This document shows, piece after piece, positions 43,908 to 54,640 of a stretch of DNA of 64,000 bases. The DNA lies in assembly GCF_012489685.1 (NCBI RefSeq), contig NC_080043.1, positions 59,790,289 to 59,854,288 on the forward strand, read 5' to 3'. Under the pieces are notes generated by a model. That model made no database searches, had not been told where the DNA came from, and worked only from the letters and a program-made list of their open reading frames with translations. Each line of letters starts with the position of its first letter. The stretch's first letter is position 1. Position numbers and translations under genes: made by a program. Origin of the DNA: Lotus japonicus. Taxonomy: Eukaryota; Streptophyta; Magnoliopsida; Fabales; Fabaceae.

Positions 43908-44245
43908 TGTGATGCCCTGAGCTGACGACGGTGAGGATTGATCGCCTTCTATGTGGAAGGACGCAACACACCCGAACAAGAGGTATTCTGAGACTGTGTA
44001 GGGATGAACTATACAGTTGAGGAAGGCATATATGATTTGATTGTACTACCCACAAAAACAAGTTGAAACTTCTTTTCGGGAGCCCAACTCATAATAACTC
44101 CACGGTTAAGTATGCTATCCTTGGAGTAATATTGAATGGGTGATCTCCTAGTAAGTTTTTCCGGGAAGTGCGCGAGTGAGGACAAAGTGCACTGAAAAGA
44201 CTCGTGTTGTTACCGTGAGGCCAGTCGTCAGAATGGGATGTTACT
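43908..44245 (+). mobile_element. Cassandra-type TRIM LTR with 5S-rRNA-derived core
   Basis: The LTR starts TGTGATGCCC and ends near GGGATGTTACT. Inside lies a 5S-rRNA-like stretch (44081-44165) with the order of the 5S internal control region. Cassandra is a widespread plant TRIM that carries a 5S sequence in its LTRs. Its ends are blurred: no target duplication is visible, and the expected second LTR is absent. It has no protein gene. Confidence 0.62.
44081..44165 (+). ncRNA. 5S-rRNA-derived sequence inside the Cassandra LTR (not a functional rRNA gene)
   Basis: AGCCCAACTCATAATAACTC, then CACGGTTAAGTATGCTATCC, then GAATGGGTGATCTCCTAGTAAGT resemble plant 5S (CCATCAGAACTCCGAAGTTA, GTGCTTGGGCG, GGATGGGTGACCTCCTGGGAAG). 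Boxes A and C of the pol III promoter are recognisable, but several bases are changed and the 5' third differs. Known Cassandra copies can be transcribed by pol III. Confidence 0.6.
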
Positions 44246-44622
44246 ATAATTCTCAAAAATTCCTGGAGAGGCAATGGCCAAAGAATACTCGGTAATGCCT
44301 GGAGAGGCAGTGGCAAAAGAATACTTGTTATGGCTGAAGAGGCAGGGACAAATAATAATTGTATGGAGAAGTCCTTAATACTTGAGCTTAGTGAAATCTT
44401 GGTGCTGCCAAGGACTGGATGTAGCCCTATCGTTCTGGAGTGAACTAGGATAAAATGCCAGTGTGCATCGTCTACTCCTTTGCTCTTACACTTCCGCTGC
44501 ACTAAACGATACCAACAAAGATGATAAATCTTTATATAGTTTGGAAAACCAAATTTTTTATGGGCACAATTCAACCCCCCTCCCCCCCCCCCCCGTTTCT
44601 TGTGCTACTTTGATCAACTTCA
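44246..44622 (+). repeat. copia-4 LTR fragment (right end)
   Basis: GGAGAAGTCCTTAATACTTG, GCCAAGGACTGGATGTAGCC and CACTTCCGCTGCACTAAAC match the right part of the copia-1 LTR (32020-32160) at lower similarity. It ends in a long C run (CCTCCCCCCCCCCCCCG, about 44580-44596) before TTTCTTGTGC. The left end of the LTR is not identified. A motif CTGGAGAGGCAATGGC repeats three times near 44265-44345. Confidence 0.75.
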
Positions 44623-44636
44623 AGTGGTATCAGAGC
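44623..44636 (+). promoter_or_regulatory. copia-4 primer-binding site
   Basis: AGTGGTATCAGAGC, the canonical tRNA-Met site, followed by TTCGTCTCTGAATACTAACA as in copia-1. Confidence 0.85.
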
Positions 44637-45491
44637 TTCGTCTCTGAATACTAACACCTTAACATGTGTGGAGTAAAGATCCATGGGAAGGTCTTCAAGA
44701 TCAATTTAACTTCAAACATGCATCCAAACCATCAAGCAAGAAGATTTCATAGGCATCCAGCTCTGAAGATCAACAAGATATCCGATGATTAAGGACTTTC
44801 CAAAGTCGAAGAAATCACTTCAGAAGATCAAGCAGAAGACACTTGATGAAAATGGAGAGGTTTACACGATAATCTGTCTCAAATCTCAAATGGAAGAGTT
44901 GACTCAGCCAGCAGTCAAAAGGGCAAAAGGTTTCGTCCATAAAGAAAATTCAATCCCTATCAACTCAGAGAATTCCTGTTGTTGACAAACGAAGCTCCAC
45001 AGTTGACGAATGGACCTTGTCTACATGAGCAACATGAAGCTCTCCCCAATGAAGTCAAGTAGAAAAACTCCAACAACTTGATAACACCTTGTGTAACATT
45101 TCTATTTCCAAGAGAACAAAGATGGAGGAAGTTTCACAAGACCAGATAGTCAACACCTTGAGTGACTAAACTCTTGCAGTAATGTCTGCCCCATGAAGTC
45201 TGCACTTAAAACCGTTGGCGTTGCCAAGTTCAAACGCCAGTGGCATCATTAGTCTATATGCTTCTCTCGGTTGAAGTCAGCTAAAAGAAAGTAAAGTCCC
45301 GGTTATTCATTGCCAGTGCAGTTTCCCATGGAGTGTGTTGTTGAAAAACCAAAAGACGAGGCCATCGTGGGGTTAGACACTATGCCTATAGTAGAAGAAG
45401 TGCAAAATGGACATGTCGTTCATTCATCCATTCATATTGAGGAAGTACTTGAAGACGAAGCAGATGAAGAGTTGGAGACGCCACTTGAAGA
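44637..45491 (+). other. copia-4 internal start, rearranged
   Basis: The leader GTGTGGAGTAAAGATCCATG matches the copia-1 gag leader. The sequence after ATGGGAAGG does not read into gag: all frames have stops. Short ORFs (44785-44985 lysine-rich; 45310-45531 with EEVLEDEADEELETPLEDEG) are not recognised. It may be a non-autonomous derivative. It stops at the copia-5 LTR start 45492. Confidence 0.5.
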
Positions 45492-46691
45492 TGAAGGTAT
45501 AAAAAACGATAGAAAGGGGGGGTTTGAATAGCGTTTTCAGATAAAACTTTTCCCACTTGAGATTTTAACAAATTTCTCAAACAAAGAATGCAAAGTGCTA
45601 AGATAAGAGTTGAGGAAAGCACACAAGGATTTTATCCTGGTTCACTTGATAAATCTCTCAAGCTAATCCTGTCCACCCGTTAAGATGATTTCTTCCTTCT
45701 TAGAATGAAGGCAATCCACTATTCAGAGTTTGTTACAACTACACTAGCAACATGCTCAGTGACTAACAATACAATGAACTAGTAAACACTAAGATTCACT
45801 CTCTTAGTCTTCTCAAGGATCTGACCAACCTTGGTCCCTTAAGGAAAAACAAACTAACTGTTTGAATGTTTGGGTTTACGATGAAATGCTTCTCATAAAG
45901 CTAAGGTAAACACGATGAGATCGGTTTGAAGAAATATTGCTAAGAGAATATTTTAATATTGCTTGAGCTTGAACAAGGTTTCTTCAGCGGCATCTTTCAT
46001 CTTCAGCCTTTTTATATACTCCAAGGATTAGGGTTGTATCCGTTGCATGGATTGCTACCGTTGGAGGGCAAATCTGTAACTTCCAGATTCTGTTGTGGCT
46101 GATCGTCTTAGGAAAGGTCGTCAGGATAGTACAATTTCTTTTGTACTTGGATAGCAACTTGACCTTTATCCTAGATGACTACTGATCAGAGCGACGCTTC
46201 ATGTTGGAACTTGTGAAGCTTGGTGATCAGAGTCAGAGGGAAGCTTGGATCCTCTGACCTTCGTAACTTCTGCTTCTGGACCTCAGAGTAGAAAGTACTT
46301 GGTCTTCAGAGCCAGCTTACTCTTGGACTTCAGAGTCTTCACTTCTTAGCTTCTGGACCTTAAGATCTTCTGATCCTTCAGAGCCTCTAGACCTTCAGAG
46401 CTTCTGGTCTTCAGAACTTCAAGTGATCTGAATCCATATCAGAGCTTGTAAACTTCAGAACTTATGAAGCAGATACTACTGTTCAAAAGAACATAGTGAG
46501 TGCGAAAGCGCTGCATAGGTTACTCTTTGGGCATAGTGCTTCTGATAAGTGTGAGTATTGACCAGAGTCAGAGCCTGTCACATAAACACTCAGAAAACAA
46601 CGTTAGAGTACCATAATTATTCATACACAATAGTTAACATGTAATCATCAAAACATAGAGTTGTACTACATGATCAAATCTTGATCTTACA
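45492..46691 (-). repeat. copia-5 3' LTR
   Basis: 1200 bp from TGAAGGTATA to CTTACA, homologous to 11960-13153. It shares CTTCAGAGCTTCTGG repeats and the G-run next to the left end. No second copy of this LTR's element end is in the window. Confidence 0.9.
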
Positions 46692-46706
46692 ATCTCCCCC
46701 TTTTTG
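46692..46706 (-). promoter_or_regulatory. copia-5 polypurine tract
   Basis: On the minus strand CAAAAAGGGGGAGAT just before the LTR. Additional similar tracts lie near 46856, 47172 and 47234. Confidence 0.82.
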
Positions 46707-47440
46707 ATGATGACAAAACCAAGTATTTTGATGAACAATTCGTAAACAATAAACTGAATTCACTAAGAGTTTAGAGAGTAGAGATAAACTTATCCCGAGA
46801 TGAATGGTTTATGTTGCTCATTCTGAATCCAAGTCACAGCTTGATTCTGAGCTTAGCTCCCCCTGAATCTAAGACTTAATGAAAGCATTAGTAATATCTA
46901 GATTCTGAGCTAAATAATAAACTAGACCAGAGTGAGAATTTATGACATAGATAATATGTGAATATCAGAGTGCATAAATATTCAGAGTCATGAGCAAGGT
47001 AAAGGTATTAGAGTCAACTGATTGAGCATACGATCACTTCAGAAAAAGTGAAAATGTATTCCTTGTATGTGCCCACGGACAAATCTATGGTCATAAAGGT
47101 GGAACTCTTGAATTCTCCAAAAGAAAATGAAATCACACTAACACAGCTTACACATCAAAAACTGGGTTGTACTCCCCCTTTTTGTCATAAGCAAAAAGAA
47201 TGGGGTGTGAAAAACTTAGCTTGAAGTACAAGGTACTCCCCCTTAGAGAAGGTCTAAGTTAAAAAGATGGAGAAAATAAAAGGATTAAAGAAAAATTAGT
47301 TAATTAATGCATATGCAGAAAATTAAATGAGAGAGTGGAACGTTTACCACCGGCCAAGGAGTTAAAGGTAAGCATTTGTTTCCAATTAATAATCCTCGAG
47401 AAACTGCTTCAGCAATAACTTCTGGAGACTGAACTGAGCT
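46707..47440. other. copia-5 spacer between polypurine tract and antisense gene
   Basis: Homologous to 13169-13895 of copia-2, with similar G/C-run marks. No ORF. Confidence 0.6.
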
Positions 47441-47448
47441 TATAAATA
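47441..47448 (+). promoter_or_regulatory. TATA box of the antisense gene, copia-5
   Basis: TATAAATA within GCTTATAAATAGCGGTTAAA, 63 bp before ATG 47504, as in copia-2. A sequence CATAACAGTCTTCACATATC lies between. Confidence 0.6.
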
Positions 47449-47503
47449 GCGGTTAAAGCATAACAGTCTTCACATATCATCTGCTTCTGAAATCAAAATT
47501 GCA

Positions 47504-47893
47504 ATGGCATCCTACATAGCTTGCATCGAAGAACTAAGGAAGAAGGCCTTTGATGAAGATCTCTTCATCAATGTGCGGCATCCAGAGGATCCGAGTGTCT
47601 ATAGTCTGACAAACCAACTATTAGGCATAGGCCTAAGTCCAGAAATGGACAACATCCTCAGAGGGTTCCTCGCGTTTGTAGAGGAGCTTCAAGATCTTTT
47701 CCAGCGGGAGCTGGATAACTTTGTCAAGATAGAAGCGGTGGAGACTGCACTGGAGACCATGGCGGAGGGTCTTGAGAGGCAGGAAGTGCGCCAGAGCTTG
47801 GTCCAAATAGAGTATAGGCAGCATCGTCTGGAGCTTGAGAAAGCAGCGATGCGTAGGCAGTGTAGATCTTTGAAGAAAAATCCTCCTTTTTGA
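47504..47893 (+). CDS. Antisense small gene of the copia-2 family, full copy (129 residues)
   Basis: Complete ORF from ATG to TGA, on the strand opposite to the retroelement. It lies between polypurine tract and env-like ORF. The start MASYIACIEELRKKAFDEDL is helical, then SPEMDNILRGFLAFVEELQD, ETALETMAEGLERQE and YRQHRLELEKAAMRRQCRSL, and the end is KKNPPF. Most of it is probably alpha-helical, with a basic C-terminus. A TATA box lies upstream and AATAAA at 47924 (31 bp after the stop). It stays open although the sense env-like ORF of the same copy is broken. The product is not recognised; the ORF is preserved in length and frame in copia-2 except for one stop and a 51-bp deletion. Confidence 0.6.
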   Translation: MASYIACIEELRKKAFDEDLFINVRHPEDPSVYSLTNQLLGIGLSPEMDNILRGFLAFVEELQDLFQRELDNFVKIEAVETALETMAEGLERQEVRQSLVQIEYRQHRLELEKAAMRRQCRSLKKNPPF

Positions 47894-47923
47894 ATGTATG
47901 AATGCAAATGTATGAATGATTTT

Positions 47924-47929
47924 AATAAA
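47924..47929 (+). terminator. Possible polyadenylation signal of the antisense gene
   Basis: AATAAA within TTTAATAAAATAAGC, just after the ORF. The copia-2 copy has AATAAATAAA at 14330-14339 in the same place. Confidence 0.4.
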
Positions 47930-48098
47930 ATAAGCTTGTTTATTGATTAATGCATATGTGTAAAACTAAGTAACAAAGAACAAGTAATTATGCAAGCACA
48001 TAAGAAAAAAAAAACATAGTCTGATAAAAAGAACAGAGTTAAAGATAAGAAACTATAATAACATAGTAATAAAATCATAAGAAAAGAGAGTTCCTAAA

Positions 48099-50210
48099 CT
48101 AAGGTTTAGTTGTCCTCTTCAGAATTTCTGCGCACATATCTTGAAGACTCTGGAGAAGAGCTTCTTGAGAATCAAGTCTTCTTTCAATAAGGTCAAGTCT
48201 GGAGTCTGACTGAACTAGAGCAGACGGAGCAGCTTGATCAGAGTGTGGAATCTCAGAGCCTTGTGCAGAGTGAGGAGCTTGTGTAGAGGTTGAGGCGATG
48301 TCTGTGACCTGAACATGAGCGAGCACTTGAGCTTTAAGGATTGCAGCCTCAGCTTCTAATCTTGCAGTTTGTTCCAGAGCATCAAGCCTAGCGGACTCAT
48401 GTAGAGCTGCTTCAAGCCTTGCAGCAACTTCTGCTTGCTCTTTCTTCTATTATAGTGTAGAGCTTTTCCCTTAAGCGTATTTCATGTAGAGCTTGTCTTC
48501 TTCTGTTTCAGGCTTCAAATCTCTGTCTAGCAGCATTAATTATGGCCTCTCTTTCTTCATTGTAAAGTAACATCATCTCATCAATCTGGTTAAGCATCCA
48601 ATTGCACAGACGACTCCAGTCTTCAGCAACCAAGTTACGTTTCTCATTGTGTTCAGTTTGACCATACAAGTTGCGAATGTGTGTTGATGCTTGATCATGA
48701 AATAAGTTGAGGCAACTAAGCAGAGTGTCTGGTTTAGGGTAAGTGTATGAGATAATGGGCAGATTGGTTTCAGTTGAGGGAGGATGATTACTGCTAGTGG
48801 CTTCAGAGGTACCTTGAGGAGAGCCAATATTCAGAGTCTTAGGAACAGTGGTATTGGTCTCAGGGTTTTGGTTTGAAGTGCCAGTGTCAATATTAGGAAA
48901 CTCAAAGTCAGCAGATTTGACTGAAGAAAGATTTGAAAGGGACACTTTGGAGAAATCCTTTTCCTTCTGAGGAGGAGGAGAAGGAGGAGGAGAGGGAGGA
49001 GGAGGGGGGGCTGAGTTCAGAGGGACCGCATTGATTGGAAAATCAGGAGCTACCAGAGGTTCTGGTCTAGGTCCAGGATAGCGGTTTGGGCTTGGAACTT
49101 TGATGAAATGCTCAGGAATCTCTGAAATCCTTTCACTTGCAGTTTGAAAGAATTGGCAATTAGATTCAGATTGTTGGATGGTGAGGAAATTGGAGTATTG
49201 GTAGTAAAAGAAACAGATGGAGCGGGAGAGAGATTTTCTTGATCAGAGTGATCAGGTGATTTTGGTTCAGAGTCTGGCTTTTCAGAGGTTTGTGTTTCAA
49301 AAGCTTGTGTTTTAGAGGCTTGTGGATTGTATGGAAGTATAATAGGTGAGGTTGGTTAAGAGGGTTTGGGATTTTGAAGCATTTTCCAGAGGGGTTCTTC
49401 CTCAATGGAAGGTTGAATGAATGAAGGCCTAGGTGGTGAGATGTGAGTGGTTGTTTGGACAACAGGTGTGGATTCAGGAAGAGGAGAAGGTAAAGCTAAG
49501 GTTGGAGTGGGGTTAGACACAGCATCAACAACATCAAATTCATCATCATCAGTAAGAACAACGAACTTACTTGAATTCCTGACTGAAGATCTGGTAACTC
49601 TGGAAGTAATTGCTGCTCGAGTAGGTTCCAGCTGAATAACCTTTGTAGCAATTTTGACCTTCTTTTTCTTCTTCTGAGGTGGTTGCTCATCATCATCACC
49701 ATCAGAATCATCCTTTGTTTCAGCAGTATCCTCTTGCTTACTCTTAGTCTTCTTCTTCTTGGGTGATTCAAAATCAGGAGGTTCTGGCAGAACTCTGAAG
49801 AACTCATCCACATCAATTTCATAGCCTTACCTATTCAGATCATCAAGATAGAACATGATTGCCTCTAGATCATCAACCTTTGACCAGAGGGGGTAGTCTG
49901 TGAGAGGGACTCTTCTTTTCCTGACTTCATCTGTTGTGGCAGCAGATTCAGCTTCAACTTTCATATCTATCAGACCCATCTTCTTCATTGTTGTAGGAGT
50001 GAAAGCATCTCCAACAATAGTTGAGAGATCTTCAGTGCATCCTGCTTTGGTCAGAGCTTTTATCAACTTGCTCTCAATGAAGAAATCAGATAGTAGCCTT
50101 CCAAAAGGAATGTACTTGATTGTAGGCTTGGTTGAGGCTGCAGTTGTTCTTGACTTTCTGATGCAGTCCTTGAGATAGGTGAACAAGAAATGTAATTCAG
50201 GTTCCCTATA
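48099..50210 (-). pseudogene. copia-5 env-like ORF, degenerate
   Basis: Collinear with copia-2 14502-16540: SRTTAASTKPTIKYIPFGRL and GCTEDLSTIVGDAFTPTTMK (50178-49827), then FRVLPEPPDFESPKKKKTKS (49811-49356), the proline-rich middle, NQNPETNTTVPKTLNIGSPQ (48945-48508) and a coiled-coil-like end (ERRLDSQEALLQSLQDMCAE, 48326-48099). Four or more breaks. The N-terminal third is missing, cut by the copia-3 LTR. The ORF reading into the LTR beyond 50210 is a chance fusion. Confidence 0.68.
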
Positions 50211-50217
50211 GTACGAA

Positions 50218-51067
50218 TGTCCTGCACGATGATAGGACAACAGGTTTGACAATCGCTTAACAGTAAAACAGAACTTAAACCAGAAACAACAAAACACAAG
50301 GATTGTTAACCCAGTTCAGTGAAAAACTTTCACCTACGTCTGGAGGGTTTGCACCCAAAGAAAGGAAATCCACTATCTCAAGATTCAGGAATTACAGACA
50401 CTCATGAACACAATAGTTCATAGTTCACTTCCTAATCTACCCAGTGTATTTCTACTTAGAACCTCAACCTAAGTATGAGAACCCCTCTCACTTTCTCTCA
50501 ATCACTGCCACAGTGATTGGTGAATAAAATGAACAATCAGAGTTTGAACGCTATCAAACACACAGAACCCTTCTTTGCTTTATAGAATCAATGAGCAAAG
50601 AGGATTCACAACTAACAAAGGACAAAGCACAATCACAAATCCTAAAACACTTGATCTCTCTCTCTTAGCTTCGGTGGTCTTCATGTTTTAGGCCTTCATC
50701 CTTTTATAGACTTCAGCAGCGGTAGCATCGGCTCTAGGGTTAGCATGGGCTGAAGAAACAGATTGCAGCAACAACAATTCAAAACGCAATCTTGATAGAT
50801 TTGGTTTACTTATTGCACACGTAAAGATATAAACCAATCTTTTAACAGAGATTGTTTCAACAAATAACAACCCATAATTAAAACCCTTCTGGAATAGCTA
50901 CTTGCACCTTAAGTAACTCGAAAACATATCTTCAAATAATCTTCAGAGGGCCCACAACAGAAACTCAAGCTAAGGACCGATGCCCTAGCTTCACGGAATC
51001 AGATGCCACGGCATCTACTTCGACAATCAGTTGTTTTTGACAAAATGCAAGGCAACATGTACCAACA
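50218..51067 (-). repeat. copia-3 3' LTR
   Basis: About 850 bp. On the minus strand it runs TGTTGGTACATG to GTGCAGGACA. The left boundary is inferred from the TG/CA ends and from where homology to copia-5 stops (about 50210). No second copy is available for comparison. Confidence 0.65.
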
Positions 51068-51082
51068 ATCTCCCCTTTTGTC
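51068..51082 (-). promoter_or_regulatory. copia-3 polypurine tract
   Basis: On the minus strand GACAAAAGGGGAGAT immediately before TGTTGGTACA, a variant of the tract in the other copia elements. Confidence 0.75.
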
Positions 51083-51598
51083 AAATTTTGTCTAAAACAA
51101 CACATAAACCAGATAGGATAAAAATAGAGAATTAGAGAATCAATTCTCCCCCTTAGTCAGAGCTCCCCCTCAAAAGATGCATCCACACTAACAAAACACT
51201 TAGCAGCAAAAACACACAAACAGAAGTACGATCAGGCCTTAGCAAATGATGACTCCATAATAGATCATCTTGAACATCAACTTATCAGAAATACTATCAG
51301 AAGCTATGTGCACATAAGCTATCCATATAAAACCAGAAGCTGCAATATAAAACAAAACATAGCCATTGTCTTGAACTTGTCTTCAAATTTAACAGACCAA
51401 AGCTAACACTAGCAAAACACATAGTCTTCACAATAGCAACATAGGTCTTCTCAGTAGCAGCACAAATTATTACAAGCCATAACAGATAGAATCTTCAAAT
51501 CTTCAAACTACAAATTACTCCCCCTTTTTAGCACAAATTTGCAAAGGGTGCACAAATACATCCAAAAACAAACGACAATAGCAGAAGTACATAGCAAT
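51083..51598. other. copia-3 spacer between polypurine tract and env-like ORF
   Basis: About 500 bp, AT-rich. No ORF longer than chance. Tracts CTCCCCCTTAG (51147), CTCCCCCTCAAAAG (51164) and ACTCCCCCTTTTT (51519) are on the minus strand purine-rich, again repeating the polypurine-tract pattern. Confidence 0.5.
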
Positions 51599-51962
51599 CT
51601 AGTCTTCAGAACTGGATTCCTCTCCAGACTCTTCTGCACTTTTCTCTGCACTCTCATCAGACCCTTCCTCTTCTTCATTGCTCCCAGCCTGAGCAGCAGT
51701 AGCAGCAGCACTTTGCTCACCTCCTTGGCGTTTTTCTTCTTACAGCTTGAGAAGCAAAGCATCAACCTTGAGCTTCCTGGCAGTGCTCACCTTAATTGTC
51801 TCCTGCAAAGCCTTGGAGACTTCCTGTAATTCAGCAATGATGGCCTGAGTGCCAGATTCAGTCACAGGAGGGGCATATGTCCTGCTGGTTGGCATGGCAA
51901 TGTCAAGGACATGTGGCTCCATAAACAAACGTTGATCCAAGGTTATTGGAACTCTACGAGAC
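51599..51962 (-). pseudogene. copia-3 env-like ORF, C-terminal part
   Basis: Continues the env-like protein after the solo LTR: SRRVPITLDQRLFMEPHVLD, IAELQEVSKALQETIKVSTA and KLKVDALLLKL, a coiled-coil type segment. One stop (about 51740) follows, then an acidic tail (EEGSDESAEKSAEESGEESS) and stop at 51599. The acidic end and coiled coil repeat the design of the copia-1 and copia-2 proteins. Confidence 0.68.
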
Positions 51963-51967
51963 ATAGC

Positions 51968-53212
51968 TGAAGGTATGAAAAACGATAGAAAGGGGGGGTT
52001 TGAATAGCGTTTTCAATCTAAAACCTTTCTCACTTGAGATTTTAACAAATCTCTTCAAACACCAAAGATAAATGTGCTAAGATAAGAGTTGAGGAAAGCA
52101 CACAATGATTTTATCCTGGTTCACTTGATAAATACCTCAAGCTAATCCAGTCCACCCGTTAAGGTGATTTCTTCCTTCTCAGAATGAAGGCAATCCACTG
52201 ATCAGAGTTTGTTACAACTACACTTGCTACCTGCAAAGTGACTAACAATACACTGACTTAGCTATCACTAAGATTCACTCTCTTAGTCTTCTCAAGGATC
52301 CAATCAACCTTGGTCTCCTTAAGGAAAAACAAACAACTGTTTGAAAGTTTTTTGGTTTACAAAGAAATGCTTCTCAGAAAGCTAATAGTAAACACAATAG
52401 TACAATGTGAAGAAAGATTGCTTTGAAAGAATATTTGAATTTTGCGTGAGCTTGACAAAGTTTCTTCAGGCGGCATCTTTCATCTTCAGCCTCTTTATAT
52501 ACTCCAAGGAATTAGGTTTGGAAGTTTGCATGGAATGCTACCATTGGAGGGCAGATCTGGGTTTTTTCAGGTTCTGCTGTGGCTGAATAAGTTAGGTAAG
52601 GTCGTCAGGAATGGTACAATTGCTTTTGTACTTTGGATAGTGACATGACCTTTATCCTAGTTGACTTCTGATCAGAGTGAAGCTTCATATTGGAACTTAT
52701 GAAGCTTGGTGATCAAAGTCAGAAGGAAGCTTGGATCCTCTGACCTTTGTACCTTCTGCTTGTGGACTCAGAGGAGAAGTACTTGGTCTTTAGAGCCAGC
52801 TTACTCTTGGACTTCAGAATCTTCACTACTCAGCTTCAGGACCTTCAGAGCTTCTAGACCTTCAGAGGTTCTGATCCTTCAGAGGTTCTGATCCTTTAGA
52901 GCTTCTGATCCTTTAGAGCTTCTGATTCTTCAGAGCTTCTAGTGAGCTGAATCCATATCAGAGCTTTATGATCTTCAGATCTTCTGAAGCTTGATCTACT
53001 GTTCAGATTGAACATAGCACGTGCGAAAGTGTTGCGGATGTTACTCTTTTAGCAAAGTGCTTTTGAATTATGTGAAATAAGACCAGAGTCATGGCCTGTC
53101 ATTAGAACACTCAGAAAACAACGTTAGAGTACCATAATTGTTCATACACAATAGATAACATGTAATCATCAAAACGTAGAGTTGTACTACTAGATCAAAA
53201 CTTGATCTTACA
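51968..53212 (-). mobile_element. Solo LTR of the copia-2 family
   Basis: Flanked by ATAGC at 51963-51967 and 53213-53217, within the copia-3 env-like ORF. It is 1245 bp, with plus-strand ends TGAAGGTATG and GATCTTACA as in 11960-13153. Extra units of a CTTCAGAGSTTCTGATCCTT type around 52840-52940 make it 51 bp longer. Confidence 0.92.
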
Positions 53213-53217
53213 ATAGC

Positions 53218-54563
53218 CACTTCATCAGTCTTGAGAATCTGAGGATGTTGCTTGATAATGATCCCAGTAAGAAGTGAGGGAAAAGAAACAGGCAGCTTCA
53301 CAGCACAAGTATCAGCATGCTTCAAGGTCTGCTAAAAAACAAAAGCACCAAAATCAAATGCAATAGACTTGCCAATCCTATAGATCAACTTGGCAAGGGT
53401 TGCAAAAACACTAGAGGTATGCTGAGTAAGAACCCAATTCACAGCACCAATCCTGTTAAGGATTGCATACTTCACACAAAGATTTCCAACGGACAACAAT
53501 CTCTTGATGGGCCACTTCTTCACATGTCTAGCAGTAAGTTCCTTGGCAACATCATCCATGGAAACTTCCTCATCAGCAAATTCAATGGCACTTCTTCCAA
53601 GTGTTTGATTTATCACAGCAGGTGAGAACACAACACATTCAGCCCTCACAAAAACCTTCCTGAATTCATCACTCTCAGGAAGTCCAACATCCACAGAGAG
53701 ATTCACCAAGAATTCTTTCACAAGCTTCTCATAGCACCTTCCAACATTCTGGATAGTCTTCATCAGACCTGCTTTTTCAATAAGTGCAATAACGTCTCTG
53801 CATTCAAGAACATCAGGGACAACTTCCCTTTCCTTGGCCATTCTTCTCTTACAAATAAACTTCCACTTCTAAACATTCTCTTCCAAGTGAAAAGACACTT
53901 TATCAATAGGAACAGCAGGAACATTTTGAGGAATACGCTTACCAGAAAACTTCTTTTTCTCAGAGGGTCAAATGTCCTGGACATCGGCTTCAGCATCTGA
54001 CTCAGAATCTTCAACATTAACTGGAATCTTCCTTTTCTTCTTCTCACTTGGAGTCTTGATTTGTAGGTTACAGGAGATGACTTGGATCTCTTTGGAGAAG
54101 TATGAGTGACTTCAGGAGTAGAGACCCTTCTTTTTCTTTTTATCCTTGCAGCAACGCTATCAGGAATGGACTTAACCAGGGGCACATCATCAGAATCATC
54201 ATCAGAGATGTCAGAAGTGGACGAACCCAAACCTAAATCTCCTCCCAGTTTCCAATTCCGCTGCACGAAGTGCTTCCCAATCCTCCCAATCTTTGTGAAA
54301 AGGGCTATGATTTGGGGATATCCCACCAATATCCCCAAATCAGAAATCCCATCGATAAATAGAGGAAAAATCCCAAGAGGTCGCAACTCAATCGTCCATG
54401 TAGCTTCCCCCTTCGCCCTCTCTGCTTCATCTTTGTCATCCACGTCGTCTTGTTGAGAAGAGTCTTCGTCGCCCCTCGCAGTGCCTTCGGTCTTGGTTGA
54501 CGACGTAAGAATGCCAAGTTCATGAGGAACCCTAGCAGAGGAAAGGGTCGAACGTTTTGCCAT
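53218..54563 (-). pseudogene. copia-3 env-like ORF, N-terminal and middle part
   Basis: ATG 54563 opens MAKRSTLSSARVPHELGI, then GLGSSTSDISDDDSDDVPLV and the basic ARIKRKRRVS, TSPKRSKSSPVTYKSRLQ. The frame shifts near 54060 and again with a stop near 53968. The part from about 53960 reads KRIPQNVPAVPIDKVSFHLE, then (53841-53332) EVVPDVLECRDVIALIEKAG, VGRCYEKLVKEFLVNLSVDV and RRLLSVGNLCVKYAIL-type motifs, and then VKLPVSFPSLLTGIIIKQHP. The part KRIPQNVPAVPIDKVSF is typical for the legume env-like proteins. No membrane anchor is evident. Confidence 0.72.
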
Positions 54564-54640
54564 TGTTCCTAAATTTGAAAGAAAATTTATAAGAAAATTA
54601 TGCATAAAAAATCCACAGAAAAAATCTGTAGAAATAAACA

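Larger units (their letters stand above)
45492..50217 (-). mobile_element. copia-5: truncated member of the copia-2 family
   Basis: The 3' LTR (45492-46691), polypurine tract, antisense gene and env-like ORF are in the same order as in copia-2. Everything upstream of the env-like middle (gag, pol, 5' LTR) is missing, cut near 50210 by copia-3. The left flank GAAGA has no partner. Bases are clearly more diverged from copia-2 than its two LTRs are from each other. Confidence 0.87.
50218..54640 (-). mobile_element. copia-3: remnant of a third SIRE-like copia family
   Basis: On the minus strand: env-like ORF from 54563, spacer, polypurine tract, then 3' LTR ending TGTCCTGC on the plus strand. 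No pol, gag or 5' LTR is visible. The left side meets copia-5 at ACGAA (50213-50217). The right limit is unclear, near 54640. It contains the solo LTR at 51968-53212. Confidence 0.75.

Noticed and set aside
44081..44165. Functional 5S rRNA gene
   Set aside because: The 5' third of 5S is not recognisable, box sequences are altered, and there is no tandem array; a Cassandra LTR explains it better.
50063..50299. Fusion ORF from the copia-3 LTR into copia-5 env-like sequence
   Set aside because: The join is an insertion boundary, so the fusion is accidental.
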